DNA of 64,000 bases, from positions 22,198,865 to 22,262,864 of the forward strand of contig OX438750.1 of assembly GCA_949316235.1 (NCBI GenBank), written 5' to 3'. Under the pieces are notes generated by a model. The model searched no databases and was not told the origin of the DNA. It saw nothing but the letters and a program-made list of their open reading frames with translations. Numbering within the stretch: the stretch's first letter is position 1; each line of letters starts with the position of its first letter. Made by a program: the position numbers and the translations under genes. This document shows positions 45,784 through 57,396 of the stretch, piece after piece. Source of the stretch: Oegoconia quadripuncta. Its lineage: Eukaryota > Arthropoda > Insecta > Lepidoptera > Autostichidae.

Positions 45784-45907
45784 TAGCATGACAGGGGCGA
45801 TAAACGTTTATGTCGCGCGGGATAACATTTGTCCTGCTCATTCGCTTAGACGAAATATACAACTATCCCACTCTTCCTACGCGCGACAAACGACGACTAC
45901 GACGCTA
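45784..45907. mobile_element. MITE TAGCATGACA, copy 3
   Basis: It matches copy 1 from TAGCATGACA through GATAAACGTTTATGTCGCG and CGCGCGACAAACGA. The right terminal repeat is decayed. Confidence 0.8.
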
Positions 45908-46184
45908 CGGGGGCAGGATAATCTACTTATTGTAAAGATGACAATGCCCCTTTACAGTAGCAACTAATAAATTAGTAAGTAATGCTTATACAGAAGTTAT
46001 TTACTAATTTACTTTGGATAATGCAGCATTTGGTCGACAGTGCCTCTCTTGAGCGGCTAACTAGCTTATAAGATAATCAACAATGCCCTTGTATAGCAGC
46101 TTCATTCCGACTGTTTCAGGTAAGTTATTTATGTAATTCATGAATTATTAACTTGTCAACATATTTAAATTGTTAGCTATTCAA

Positions 46185-46222
46185 TACATACATACATACA
46201 TACATACATACATACATACATA
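46185..46222. repeat. (ACAT)n microsatellite
   Basis: About nine CATA units in a row at the edge of a repeat E copy. Confidence 0.95.
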
Positions 46223-46239
46223 ACATCACAACCTATATC

Positions 46240-46480
46240 CCAACCGGGGTGACCAGATATATCCCAAAAATTAACGTTTGGGTGTTCTAAACATTAAAAG
46301 TTTAAGGCTTGAAAGTCCACGGTTCCCTTTTCGAAATATACAGAAATGCAAACGTGACAGGGGGTGAGCCTATTCCCGTTAACCGTACAAATCTATGGAT
46401 ATTTTTTGGTGTAAAGTCCCTTAGTCGCCATTTATGACACCCACGAGAAGTGACTGGTTGTTTCTATTCTTTTTTCATCT
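46240..46480 (-). repeat. Repeat E copy
   Basis: It shares AATGCAAACGTGACAGGGG, GTGAGCCTATTCCCGTT and TTAGTCGCCATTTATGACA with 12841-13345. Confidence 0.7.
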
Positions 46481-46784
46481 GAAACCACACAGCACTCAAT
46501 CCATCAATCAACGCTTTATTGCTTTTACAAGGAAATATACAGTAGTTCTCTATGTATTTCATTTAATTGTCTTATGCACTGTCCCATTTACCAATTTTGA
46601 CGTATCCAAGTGTTCCAACGATGCCTATGGAAATAAAGACTTAGGAGCACGAAAGAATCAACATAACTATCTTCATAATTAAGTTATATACTTAGATTAA
46701 ATTTTGATGTAATCTATACTTACATAGTACTATTTCATGCAGGAAATAATTAACTTTGAAAATTCATTCTTTCTACTCCCCATA

Positions 46785-47170
46785 TAAATCAAATCAAATC
46801 AAAAATGTTTTATTTCGTAAGTTATAAGAATAACATTTGAAATGGTCATGACATACAGTTATCGCTCATTCACTAGGCAGTCTCCCCAGAGAAAAACGAG
46901 CAAGAAACTCAGGGGTTGCTCTTTTTAAATAAGTCAATGCAAATACAATATGGAATAATTGTTAAATTTAATATTCGACAAAGAAAAATAAGTATAAAAT
47001 ATACTGGAAATTGCCGAGCGGTTCATGTCCACTAAATTCTTATCATCCAGATAGTCAGAAATGTTATAATAACCTTTGGCACATAGTTTCCGTTTAATCG
47101 TTGTTTTGAATGTCTACCGGAACCTTATTATAAAAGCGTATACATTGTCCCTTGAAAGACTACCCACAAA
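46785..47170 (-). mobile_element. 3' fragment of the LINE seen at 2187-4335
   Basis: It has a (AAATC)n-type tail, then on the minus strand the 3' UTR and the last codons of the RT tail. The blocks CAGTCTCCCCAGAG and AACGAGCAAGAAACTC parallel 2300-2325, and TCATCCAGATAGTCAGAAAT parallels 2453-2472. It has stops and is not functional. Confidence 0.8.
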
Positions 47171-47194
47171 TAAAGTTTATTTCACGTAAAAGAG

Positions 47195-47503
47195 AGCGTC
47201 CGTGGCTCAGCGGTAAAGACGCGGTCTCCAAATTTGGGATGTTCGGGTTCGATTCCCAGACAGGCCATGTACCAATGAGTTTGTTTTTAAATTTAATTTA
47301 ATAACTTATGTGCATTTATCCGACTGCTCCTAAACGGTGAAGGAAAACATCGTGAGGAAACCTGCATGCCTGAGAAATAAAAATTCAAAGACATGTGAAG
47401 TCCCCAAGCCGCATAGGGCCAGCCTGGTGGAATACGGTCTATACCTACTCCCTCATATACGGGGGAAGGCCTGTAGTGGGATGTTTAAGGGCTGATGATG
47501 AAT
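47195..47503 (+). repeat. SINE-C, reference copy
   Basis: The tRNA-like head AGCGTCCGTGGCTCAGCGG has an A-box, and GGGTTCGATTCCCAG is the B-box. The body includes CCGACTGCTCCTAAACGGTG and GGAAAACATCGTGAGGAAAC. It ends GGGCTGATGATGAATGA without the LINE-like extension found at 51990 and 55541. Confidence 0.88.
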
Positions 47504-50059
47504 GATTCAAGGTTTGATATTGTGGGTAACCCGGTCAAGTGCGAGTAGAACTCGAGCCTTTATGGTTCCGTATCTGCCCAACACCGCTATTGACAATCTT
47601 TTTAAAGTGTCTTCGTAAAAGTTGTAGGTATGATGAAAACCGCAACAATAAAGTCATGTGAATTTTGAATATAAGTTAATTTATGATATTTTTTGTGCCA
47701 TTCTTTACTTGTGCCACACAACAAATTTCATGACAAATTTCAAGATTGTGGGTCACGAAGTATCCTAATATTTTGATAATCTGTTAGAGCAGTAAGTGGA
47801 ACTTAGTATGAAAATGCAATCTCTTGATTGTGTTATACTAAACTTGATTTTTTACAGTAGTATGGTAGTATATTTGACCATAATGTCAATGTAATACATT
47901 CAGTGTTTTCCGAGAAAAAAGGTGATGACCTTGACATGAACATGACATGATGAAGGACATGAACAGACAAACTAACAAAAAAGTGAAACTTTGTCGCTCC
48001 CTATTTTATTTATAAATGAAGTACGGAACGCTAAGAATGACAAAAATGTCTCCCATTTAAAATCAAAAATATCTAAAGGGTGCTCTGCAAAATTTTATTT
48101 GTCACTTTTACCAGGAACAAATGTAATGTCAACGGTTCATTCATTAATCATTAATAAAGGAAACACCACCTCCGCACTTCCTTTCTCGTAATAGATTTAA
48201 AAGCTGTTAGCTGGTTATTAATCGACTTCAAAATGGAGGGAGTTTATTCATTACCGCTTATGTACAATTAAGGGTATCCTTCCGTTTGGCAAAATATTCT
48301 TCGTCAAATTTTACTTCCCAAAAAACTTATCACACTAGTTTCATTTCCCAAAAGAATCTTTAGCAAATTTATATTTCGCATTTTAATCACTTCGTCAAAT
48401 ATTAATTTAGCAAGTTTTTACTTGCTTAAGTTTTATTAAGTCAAAATATACATTAAGCAAATGCCTTATTTTGTAAAAAAAATATATTCCAAAAATATTT
48501 CATATAGGTTACGTAGGCTAGATTAGACCTGCTAGAAAAGTGGGTTATGTTAGGTTAATTTTCCCAAATTCAAAAATAAGTTTTCCAAATTTTCATTTGG
48601 CAAAAAAACATTTGACCTATGATACTTTGGGAAACGTTTTTTGCCCAAAAATTAGTAATCCACAATTAAGTCATAGTCTGATGTGTTCTTTTTTCGAAAA
48701 CCTTTGTAAATGTACCTCCAACATTTGTGAACCCAGTTTGATATTTCTTTTATTGTATCATTCTCCAAGTCCCAGATTACCTATCTGTCAAATGTTATAG
48801 ATCGGTATAAATCTACGAAAGAAAGTAGATTTCTTAGAATAACAAGTTACAACTTGTCCCTAAAGTTTGTTACAATGTGCCCCATTCTCTTATTTTAATA
48901 AAATATTCAAATTTCTCTATAAGCACAAGTTACACAAAAAAAAATTACATAGTCAAATATGTGTTCACTTGTCTTGTTAGACATGATTAAATCCATAAAG
49001 CATTAATTTGTTTAAGAATCCAAACTCAAAATTTTCGTATATATTTTTTTGTTACCTGGCAGAATCTCAGCATGTGTTTACGTCCTCTGATGGGTCGTCT
49101 GATAGGTGGGATCCATGGGTGTGCTTGCCGGCGCCGATGTGTTATTTCAAGGCTAAAGTCAACGCTAAGATTTGAAATAATAAAGTTCATATTCAAAACT
49201 TACTGCTACTAGTTACCCCCATTACAACTATACTATCTACTACTACTAATAACTCCCCTATGTAATTTTGATACACGAGGGCCTGGCCTGATAAGGGAGC
49301 CGAAGGTGGTTAGTGGAACTATTCAATTTTTTTACCTTTTGGTGTATTACTGACGAAAGCCTTTTAAACTATTTTTTATTTACATTGTATATAACTAAAT
49401 AAATGTTTTAATCCTTACATAACATGGTATACATCCACCCATCGTAAGTAATTAATAGGTTTAACTTGTACCTGACTTAATAAAAAATGGAAGCCTTCTG
49501 TAACAAATTTGACTTATAACACTGGCGTATTGCATTACTATAAACATTACTTAATCGACTTTATAACAAATTATTAATAAAAGCAACCACTTTTTTTTTA
49601 TTGTGAATTCTGGAAAATAACAGTCATCAAAGCTATTTAGGTATTATCTACTTATAATTAGCTTTGAGGCTTTTCAAGCGCAGGTCAAAGCGATTTTTTT
49701 TATTTATTCTGTCTTTAAAAGAAATGTTAATACATCAAATGAGGGTGCCACTAGACGGAATAAACCCTCTTAACTAGATGAAATTTTTGTAATCGTTCAA
49801 ATAATATAGTCTCCTTCGAAGATACAGCTGTGTATCCGACGGCAGCAGCTGGTTTATGTAAACATCTTATGAAAAAATATTATCATATCGTGAAAGTGCT
49901 GGGGTATACGTACTTCCTGTTATAAATGAAATAAAAAAGCATGAAAGGAATTCACATTCCATCCAAGATACTAAATACAAACAATCCATGATACTCGTAG
50001 TATAATATATTATAACAATATACGGGTTATATTATTACAACTGTAATTTACTCCTTACA
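47504..50059. other. Non-coding interval
   Basis: 48260-48660 is a run of loose repeats of TTNGGCAAA / CGTCAAATTTTA-like units with no clear period. The frames at 47991-48191 and 48540-48800 fall in or near it and look spurious. The rest is AT-rich. Confidence 0.45.
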
Positions 50060-50665
50060 ACCATGGTTTAGACGTATGTGGAGAGGATGAATGAAAGAAG
50101 ACTAACGAAAGAATTATACGAAGCGAATGTGATGGTAGTGTTGGCAGGGAAGATTACGGCGAATGTACCACGATCAAATCGGGGACGTTTTAGGGTGTTA
50201 CCAGACCAATCGATCGATTGTCGATCGACGGCATCGGTCAACGTCGATCGAAGTTGATCGACTGGTCTGGTAGCTTTAATTGATCGACAGATACCGTTCG
50301 ACTAACCAATCGCTCGCTTGCCGTTTGATGGCACCGGTCGACGTGACCGTTCGCGGGTGAGCGTTCGGCGCGCGGCACGGCTGATCAAGCAGCTCGATCG
50401 ACGTCGACTATTCCATTCTACCATCGATCGATGTCGTCGATCGACTAACGATCGATTGGTCTGATAAAAACAATCGATCAATGACGTCGATCGACCATCG
50501 ATCGATTGGTCTGGTAACACCCTTAAAGAAAGGTCAAGTCGATAAACCGATGAGCATGTATGAACAACTTTATGAGAGTGAATGAAGCAAAAGAGGTGTG
50601 TCAGGTATCAGGAGCGTAGCAAATGGAAGTATGTGGTCTCTGCGTACCCCTACGGGAAACAGGCA
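50060..50665 (+). pseudogene. LINE C-terminal coding remnant split by a MITE
   Basis: Left of the MITE the translation gives TKELYEANV and a PRSNRGRF-type piece. Right of it come KKGQVKS, ACMNNFMRVNEA and a decayed VCGLCVPLREA/SAYPYGKQA end. This is the end of a LINE ORF common in moths (GQVKSxxxxxACMxxxMxVxEA motif). The same 3' end is present in reverse at 63075-63255. Confidence 0.65.
50193..50522. mobile_element. Harbinger-type MITE with TCGATCGA-rich interior
   Basis: The ends GGGTGTTACCAGACCAAT and ATTGGTCTGGTAACACCC are perfect inverted repeats of at least 25 bp. The flanks are TTA on both sides (50190-50192, 50523-50525), the TWA duplication of PIF/Harbinger elements, whose ends also begin GGG. 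The 330-bp interior is GC-richer and full of ATCGATCG, GTCGATCGAC and TCGACG motifs in both orientations. The frame at 50302-50520 is a by-product of this. Confidence 0.88.
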
Positions 50666-51809
50666 TGACTCTATGCATGTATATGTACAATTTTCCCTTT
50701 AGAGAAATTGCTATTCAGCTAACAACCTGAATATTACACGCTGATTTGTGTCTTTCCTATCGTAAATGGAGTTAATTGATGAATGATCTTGGAGCATGAT
50801 TGCTTCAACTATGAATCTCGAGGGAAAATAGTTTCCGTAGCTCCGTCAAGTTTCTAACGCTATGTAGATAAGTAGCTATATTATTTTCACATGTATAAAA
50901 AGGTAAATAATTATTCATTCAAAGCTGTTTAAAATGATTGATTACAGAATTCTTACACCACTTATAGGGCGAGTTGAGAATAATTCATTTAATCCATTAA
51001 TTTTACCTGAGTATAAAAAATAGAATAGGTAGGTGGAATAGATCACCGCAGACTGTCGCAGTAACGACTTAACAAAGAATTTTATTGTCCGTTTTATGAA
51101 TTTTATATTATCTGAAAATATAGCTAGAGGTACTTCGATGTATGAATTCATGATCTAATTACTGATATTATTGCGATCCGCGGTTCAATCTTTGAATATT
51201 TCTCAAAGAATACGAGTAGGTGTAATCTAACTAATCAAATCAAATCAAAACAAACCAAACCAAATCAAATTATTACATTCATATTACTTACATTTACTTG
51301 TTATTATACTATAATTATTATCATCATCATCATAAATTATTTATTATTGAAATTATAGAAGCCCTACACAATTTAGGATCAACTGGGCACCGTTTATCAA
51401 ATAGTTCACTTCGTTAATTGCTAATCCGTTAATAAAAAGTTATCTCCTTAAACGAATTTAACGTTATTCGTTAATCCGTTAACAAAAATTGCATTTTTAT
51501 ACCTTGCGTTAGTGATCAGTAGAGTAGTAGTAGTGAGTAGTAGTAGAGTTATAATAATTATATACAACCAGTTGGTTTGGGTTCTGGAAATTTACAGCTT
51601 ATGAACAAAAAAAAGACGGGAAAATTTTAACGGGAGTCAACGATTTAAAGTAATATTTTTTTAAATTAACTTAAAATTTGTCCGTTACTCGAAATATGAA
51701 CAAATAACAGATTATCGAATTAATGCCCATCTACAAATATAGGTACCAAATAGTTATATTCATATGGTTTAGTATATAAAAACTAGGTGATGTAATGAGC
51801 TGATTATAA
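50666..51809. other. Non-coding interval
   Basis: 51235-51275 has an AAATC/AAACC simple run like the LINE tail at 46785. 51395-51500 has loose TTCGTTAATCCGTTAA repeats. No gene was recognised. Confidence 0.45.
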
Positions 51810-52440
51810 AACACCAAAAAACCCGACAGCATACTTTGTATTTCCTGCGTATAATATAAATGTATCCCATGACACTCCAAGGATCAAGACGAATCGATGT
51901 GCACATCGAACTCGGTCAAGCCGCTTAGGCTACCGGAGGTAACATAGAAATCTATATTATCATCATCAGCCCGTTAACATTTTTTCTTATAGGTTCAGAT
52001 TCAGATTTATTGGTAATAGTCTTACAGTGTTAAATATAATAGTATGTGGCTAATAGAATACTCTACAGTTTTGGAAATAAACATTTTTGTATTTTGTTTT
52101 GTATCATCATCATCATCAGCCCGTAAACATCCCACTTCATGGATATAGGCCTTTCCTCGTATAGAGAGTATGGGCCATAATCCACCATGCTGGCCCAATG
52201 CCGGTTGAGGATTTCACATGCCTTTGATTTTTCATTTCACAGGCATTGCACGTTTCATTACGATGTTTTCCTTCTCCGTTTAAGAGCAGTCGCAGAGCAC
52301 ATAAGTAATTAAATTAAATTTTAAAAACTCATTGGTACATGGCCTGCCTGGGAATCGAACTCGGACGAAATCTATATAAAATCTATATACATACATTCGA
52401 GAAACATTACCCTCCTTCCTTGGGCAGTCGTATAATAAAC
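51810..52440. repeat. Repeat G copy interrupted by a SINE-C composite
   Basis: The left part is 51810-51955 (AAAACCCGACAGCATACTTT, GGATCAAGACGAATCGA). The right part is 52380-52440 (ATACATACATTCGAGAAAC, CATTACCCTCCTTCCTTG). The intervening block is SINE-C with its tail. Confidence 0.7.
51957..52371 (-). repeat. SINE-C joined to a LINE-like tail, copy 1
   Basis: On the minus strand, SINE-C from its B-box region to the GGGCTGATGATGATGATAC end runs straight into AAAATGTTTATTTCCAAAAC and TGTAGAGTATTCTATTAGC, ending TAAATCTGAATCTGAACC. A short second SINE-C tail scrap follows at 51957-51985. The same junction occurs at 55541-55950. Confidence 0.8.
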
Positions 52441-52989
52441 AGGGCTTATGAGTACTTTACTTACTTGACATTAATTTACTTTGCTTTATTCTGTTAATTT
52501 AGAATATTCACAGGAGAGAAACGTACAAATTCGTAGTAATTCAACTAAAGAGCTTAATTACCTAGAGAAGTTTCTTTTCCGATTCAATTAAGAAGCCGAT
52601 GAACTACAGTTGACTTTGTAATTTCAAAATATCCAATCAAGTTTCTGAAGTCGTAGAAGTTGAAAGTTTTCCATCAACTTCTTACAAAACTTACAAAAAA
52701 TTTTCTCAGAGACCAATCCATTTGGGAATTCCATATTTTCTATCATACACATGGTCACGTTTTGCCATCTCATAAAAAGTTTTATGTGTGTTCGCACTTC
52801 CACTCCGCTTGTATACCTAAGTAAGTGAAACGGGTATCGCGCCCTCTCTTTGGGAAGTTTTTGAAAGCTTTAGGATAAAGAGCCCTTAGCTAATGGTTTG
52901 TCGTTTATTTAAAATGTTTAGCTCTTGAATTACAATCCTTGAGAAAGGGTAAATTATAATCGATCAAATGTAAAATATGTCTTTCTGTA
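52441..52989. other. Non-coding interval, nothing identified
   Basis: AT-rich spacer. No repeat ends or supported frames. Confidence 0.45.
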
Positions 52990-53185
52990 TATCTAACTAA
53001 TATTATGAATGCAAAAATTTGGATGTTTCTTTGTTTGTTTGTTTCTCAATCACTGCAAAACGGATGAACGGATTTGGATTGAATTTGATATATAAGTAGA
53101 ATATACCCAGGATTAGGACATAGATTATTTATTAAGATAAAATTATTCCACGCAGGCAAAGTCGCAGGCGAAAAGCTAGTAATAA
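52990..53185 (-). repeat. Repeat D copy
   Basis: It is a reverse copy with AACTAATATTATGAATGC, GATGAACGGATTTGGATTG and GCAGGCAAAGTCGCAGGCG. A SINE-B end follows at 53190-53265. Confidence 0.65.
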
Positions 53186-53420
53186 ATAAATATAACTGGA
53201 CATACACACAGCGCCATCCACAATAATTAACTAGTCTTGTATATGGATACCAGATGGTCACATATTACCTACAGTTGCTAGGGTACAACAAATTGTGAAA
53301 TTTTATTAAAATCTAAATATGATAGAATTAAAATGACATTCGGACAAATGACGGCGCCGTTTTGCTACGGAACCCTAAAATGGCGGCAATGCTTAAGATA
53401 CGTTTTCATTTTGAAATCAT

Positions 53421-53710
53421 ATTCATCATCAGCCCGTAAACATCCCGCTGCAGGGATATAGGCCTTCCCTCGTATAATGAGGGAGTATGGGCCATAGTCC
53501 TCTACGCTGGCCCAATGCGGGTTGGTGACTTCACATGCCTCAGAATTTTTATTTCTCAGAAATGCAGGTTTCCTCACTATGTTCCAGTTTCGATGAAGAG
53601 CAGTCGGATAAATGCACATAAGTAATTAAATTTAAAAACTCATTGGCTGGGAATCGAACCCGGAATTCCCAAATTGGGAGACCGCGTCTCAACCGCTGAG
53701 CCATCGACGC
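53421..53710 (-). repeat. SINE-C copy, no LINE tail
   Basis: The minus-strand head is GCGTCGATGGCTCAGCGG with a decayed B-box (GGGTTCGATTCCCAG). It ends at GGGCTGATGATGAAT. The frame at 53365-53619 is repeat-derived. Confidence 0.85.
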
Positions 53711-54539
53711 TTCCATTATGAAATATAAAATAATTCATCATAATTAATCCTAATTTCGTATCATCAATACAAAATTAAGATTGCTTAACTTTGTATACTT
53801 ATTCCATTACGTAGTTAGTACTCGTACTTACTGGTTTGTTAGTACAAACCTAATATAATAATAGTAACTAAATTTGTGAATAATGGTGGTGGTTTTTCAA
53901 TCTTCTATACTAGTTTGTTACTATCTTGCTGAAGTTTATACACATTGTAAAACTGTTAATTTGCCCTATAAATAAAAATAAATCAATAAATCATCATCAT
54001 ATCAGCCAAAGGACATCCTTTGCACTACCACTATCTCCAGAGCGACCTTCATCAGGCCTTCTATCCACCTTGTAAGTGGACATCCTACGCGCACTTTTCG
54101 ATGGTTGTCAGCGACTCTTCACTTCGAATTAATGATACGTGAAAAAGAACATCTTGTCACAAACAAAGGGAACGTCATGAACGTATATAAACAAAATATG
54201 CAATTTATAAGAGACACAAGCATTACGTTCAAAGGAGTTTTTTTATAGAAACACACAGAACAGGAAAATAAGTAGGTACTTAAACAAAATATGAGAGCAA
54301 ATTAAATTTGTAATAGCATTGTTGAGAGAAGCAGAGACATTACCGGCGCCATATTTATTATGACGCGTGACTTCTGGATCCGTGAGGATGCATAATGTTA
54401 CTCCTGGTTTTATATTTAAAGTCGACTCTAATTTCAATCTTTAAGAGATTAAGAGATCACTTGCATTATAAACCTAATAAATTTTATAAATATGAACTAC
54501 GTGCCGTGGAAATTATAATAATACAATTTGTTTTAAAAA
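53711..54539. other. Non-coding interval
   Basis: 53995-54125 has LINE-tail-like scraps (GCCAAAGGACATCCTTTGC). The remainder is unassigned AT-rich sequence. Confidence 0.45.
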
Positions 54540-54650
54540 AAATGTACATTCTATTCTTACCATTTTCCTGAAACTGTATTTTCTTTTCTGCTGTGCAATA
54601 AAGTGTATTTGTATTGTATTGTATTGTATTGTATTGTATTGTAAAAAAAG
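54540..54650 (+). mobile_element. LINE 3' end with TTGTA tail
   Basis: GTACATTCTATTCTTACC and CTGTATTTTCTTTTCTGC are followed by GTGCAATAAAGTGTATTTG and six or so TATTG units. The same end occurs in reverse at 56650-56735. Confidence 0.8.
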
Positions 54651-54663
54651 TTACAAATAAAAA

Positions 54664-55115
54664 AACAACACCAAATCCCTGGTTGGTGGAATCGTACCCA
54701 GAAGACTAGGCGTATTGCCTTTGTGGATAGCAAATATGTACAGTCAGCTGCAGCTAACAGTAATGCGTAGCATTGGCTGTTCGTTTGCGGTTAGCGAAGT
54801 TAAGCAATACCTGGCGCGATCAGTCCCCCAGGACCCAGGACAGGATCAGTCAGATTATCCCAATGGGTGACCACCAGTGGCACTTTAATACGAGTGTTTC
54901 CATGTTTCGGAGGGCACGTTAAATAGTCGGTCCCGGTTGTTTACAATTGAAGGCAATCAAACCAAGTCGGTGGACTACAGAGGCGGCTTAAAAACACTGT
55001 ATTCACTAGTCTGACAGAAATCCACTGGGCCCGCGTGGTGGTTTATGGTTCATACCCTCTCCCTGTAAACGGGGACTCTGCTCCAATAGGGAAGACGTGT
55101 AAGGCTATTGATGAA
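54664..55115 (+). repeat. 5S-rRNA-derived SINE
   Basis: The part at 54789-54876 resembles the internal promoter of 5S rRNA: GGTTAGCGAAGTTAAGCAAT (A-box region), then CAATGGGTGACCACC (C-box). An extra stretch of about 25-30 bp separates the two boxes. The body that follows (TTTCGGAGGGCACGTTAA, GTCGGTCCCGGTTGT) is typical of a 5S-headed retroposon rather than of a 5S gene. Confidence 0.65.
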
Positions 55116-55249
55116 GAAAATCAAGCCGGTGCGTAATGAGCTTGCATGAATACTGTCAGGACATGAAATGTTGATACCCATAGCTTTTTTTGCCTTACAC
55201 GATAGATCTAGTGCGTTAGGGGTATACTTTTAGCTGCAGCTAACTGTAC

Positions 55250-55390
55250 CTAAAATTTAAAGGGTTACATTTTACTTTCATTTTTTAATACTACCGGTCA
55301 TGGTCAACAGGCAATTTTCCCGCAAGAGGAACAAGCAAAAAACTTTAAGGGCCTCAGACTCTTTTTAAAAAGAGGTTTTTATTAAGGAAA
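55250..55390 (-). mobile_element. 3' UTR fragment of the LINE seen at 2187-4335
   Basis: ACAGGCAATTTTCCCGCAAG, GGAACAAGCAAAAAACTT and CTCTTTTTAAAAAGAGGTTT parallel 2288-2360 in the same orientation. Confidence 0.75.
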
Positions 55391-55540
55391 AATTAATTAA
55401 ATTAAATTCATTTTACCTGAATCAGTAATTACAATGTATTTCATTATTAATAGTGAAATAGCTGTAAATGTAACTGTAAACTGTAAAAAAACTGTAAATG
55501 TAAGAATTGTGGGATCTGCTGCCAGAGACATTTTTACTTA

Positions 55541-55950
55541 GGTTCAGATTCAGTTTTATTAGTAATACTCGTAGTCTTACAGTGTTAAATATAATAGTTT
55601 GAGGCTAATAGAATACTCTACAGTTTTGGAAATAAACATTTTTGTATCATCATCATCAGCCCGTAAACATCCCACTGCAGGGATGTAGGCCTTCCCTCGT
55701 ATATGAGGGAGAGTATGGGCCATAGTCTGGCCCAATGCAGGTTGGGGATTTCACATGCCTTAGAATTTGTATTTCTCAGGCCGGCAGGTTTCCTCACGTA
55801 ATTTTCTTTCACCCTTTAAGAGCAGTCGGATAAATGCACATAAGTAATTAAATTAAATTTAAAAACTCATTGGTGCATGGCCTGCCTGGGAATCGAACCC
55901 GAACCTCCCAAATTGGGCGACCGCGTCTTAACCGCTGAGCCACCGACGCC
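55541..55950 (-). repeat. SINE-C joined to a LINE-like tail, copy 2
   Basis: It has the complete head (GGCGTCGGTGGCTCAGCGG) and B-box GGGTTCGATTCCCAGG. The body is followed by the same extension TTTATTTCCAAAACTGTAG ... AATAAAACTGAATCTGAACC as at 51992-52090. Confidence 0.85.
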
Positions 55951-56649
55951 CCTTTTTTGTATGATTAGAAACTATTCGCGATTCTTTTTAACTTTTTTTC
56001 TTTGTTGACGGTGTTATGTGTGTGTCAGTCTTTGTCCGGACGTATCTCAGTAACGCGATTTGTGTGCGGTTTTTTATATTATAGACTAAACGTGGGGACA
56101 GGTTTTTAGCTTTTAACACAATTTAGTGTACATCCAATTCAATCATCGTCTTGTGAGATTTTTCTAAATTTTCATTCTTTTAAATATTTTCCAAATTTCA
56201 AATTTATTTGTTCAAAAGAACTTATTTTGCTATACAGTTTTTGTCAGTTTTAAGTAATTAATTATTAAACCCGTATTAAGTAAATTAATACCTGTGCCAG
56301 GGGTCCTAGCTTTTCCACGGTAGAAAGTTGCTACGACTAACTAGGTACGTAATAGATATAAAAAATTATTAAACAAATAAAATTATAGTTTTACATAAGT
56401 GTGTATTTGAATGTGTGTGAGTGTGAGTGTGCGACAACTTAAAGTTATCAAAAAGCTTCCGCCATCTTCGGTATGTTTGTGTAAAATGTAAAAGACTAGA
56501 AAGTAGTACCTTTAATAATATGTTGATAATTGAGGTTGAATATCACATTACAACAGCACCACAGAACGTACTGTTTTTACTATATTTAAGATTATTAGGG
56601 ATAGGTTCTTAGCCATATTTTGATGGAAATCGGTTAAGCCCTCTCGAAG
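55951..56649. other. Non-coding, includes repeat F copies
   Basis: 56020-56130 (ATTTGTGTGCGGTTTTTTAT) and 56590-56645 (GATGGAAATCGGTTAAGCC) are repeat F. Otherwise AT-rich. Confidence 0.5.
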
Positions 56650-56735
56650 ATACAATACAAATACACTTTATTGCACAACATAAAAGAAAATACAGTTTCA
56701 GAAGAGTGGTAAGAATAGAATGTACAATTTGTACA
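56650..56735 (-). mobile_element. LINE 3' end, inverted relative to 54540
   Basis: AATACAAATACACTTTATTG, ACAGTTTCAGAAGAGTGG and TAAGAATAGAATGTAC are the reverse complement of the 54540-54650 end. Confidence 0.78.
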
Positions 56736-57396
56736 AGATATTTAGCTAACACAGTTGTTTTGGTTTATCTGGACCATATAATCGCCTGCTTTATCGGGGG
56801 TTTCCTAAATTCTGAATCCACACACACTCAAAAAAATTCCGATTACTATATCGCAGGGGCTCAGTTACATTTCAAATACAATTCGCTCCAAGTGTTGGCA
56901 AAAAGGGATTGTATTTATACAGCTGTCCGAGAACAACCTCAATATCGTGATGTAGGTCGTTTAGCAAACAGATAGGTATCGAGTTTGCTTTGTGAAAAAA
57001 AGCTGCGGTAGAGTGATTAAGCAAGTTTTTAAATATAGGTTTCTTTATTACAAAGATGAGAAAGATTTTGAAGTATTTTATTTTTGAACACTCAATGAGC
57101 ATCGAGTTTATTGAAGTGTATCTTGTTTTCAGTAACAGGCTTAAGGAAAATGCTAAGAATTTTTTAAGCTTTTTATAATAACGTAGGTATGACAAAAGAG
57201 CAAGCAGCTCACCTTTACCACAATCACACCGTTCACTGGGTGTCATCATTATTTACCGGCTCATGGTTTATTAGAAAATCTAGTATAGATTGTTTTTATT
57301 ATAATTTGTTTTTAGACGTAGACCTTTAAAATGTATCTTATGCGTAGACGGACTAGGTCGCGTTATGACTACGCATAGTGTAAACTTGACATACTG
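56736..57396. other. Non-coding interval, nothing identified
   Basis: The frames at 56706-56975 (partly LINE tail) and 56872-57249 (minus) have no domain I recognise. The second, 125 codons, ends near a CTGCTTGCTCTTTTG segment and may be chance. Confidence 0.4.

Noticed and set aside
46185..46222. CRISPR-like spacing in the ACAT run
   Set aside because: Plain microsatellite; no spacers, and this is a eukaryotic genome.
47195..47270. tRNA gene
   Set aside because: The head has A and B boxes but no full cloverleaf, and it continues into a SINE body present in several copies.
50302..50520. Arg/Ser-rich minus frame
   Set aside because: Produced by the TCGATCGA-rich interior of the Harbinger-type MITE.
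54789..54880. 5S rRNA gene
   Set aside because: Only the internal promoter region resembles 5S; spacing is wrong and the flanks are those of a retroposon.
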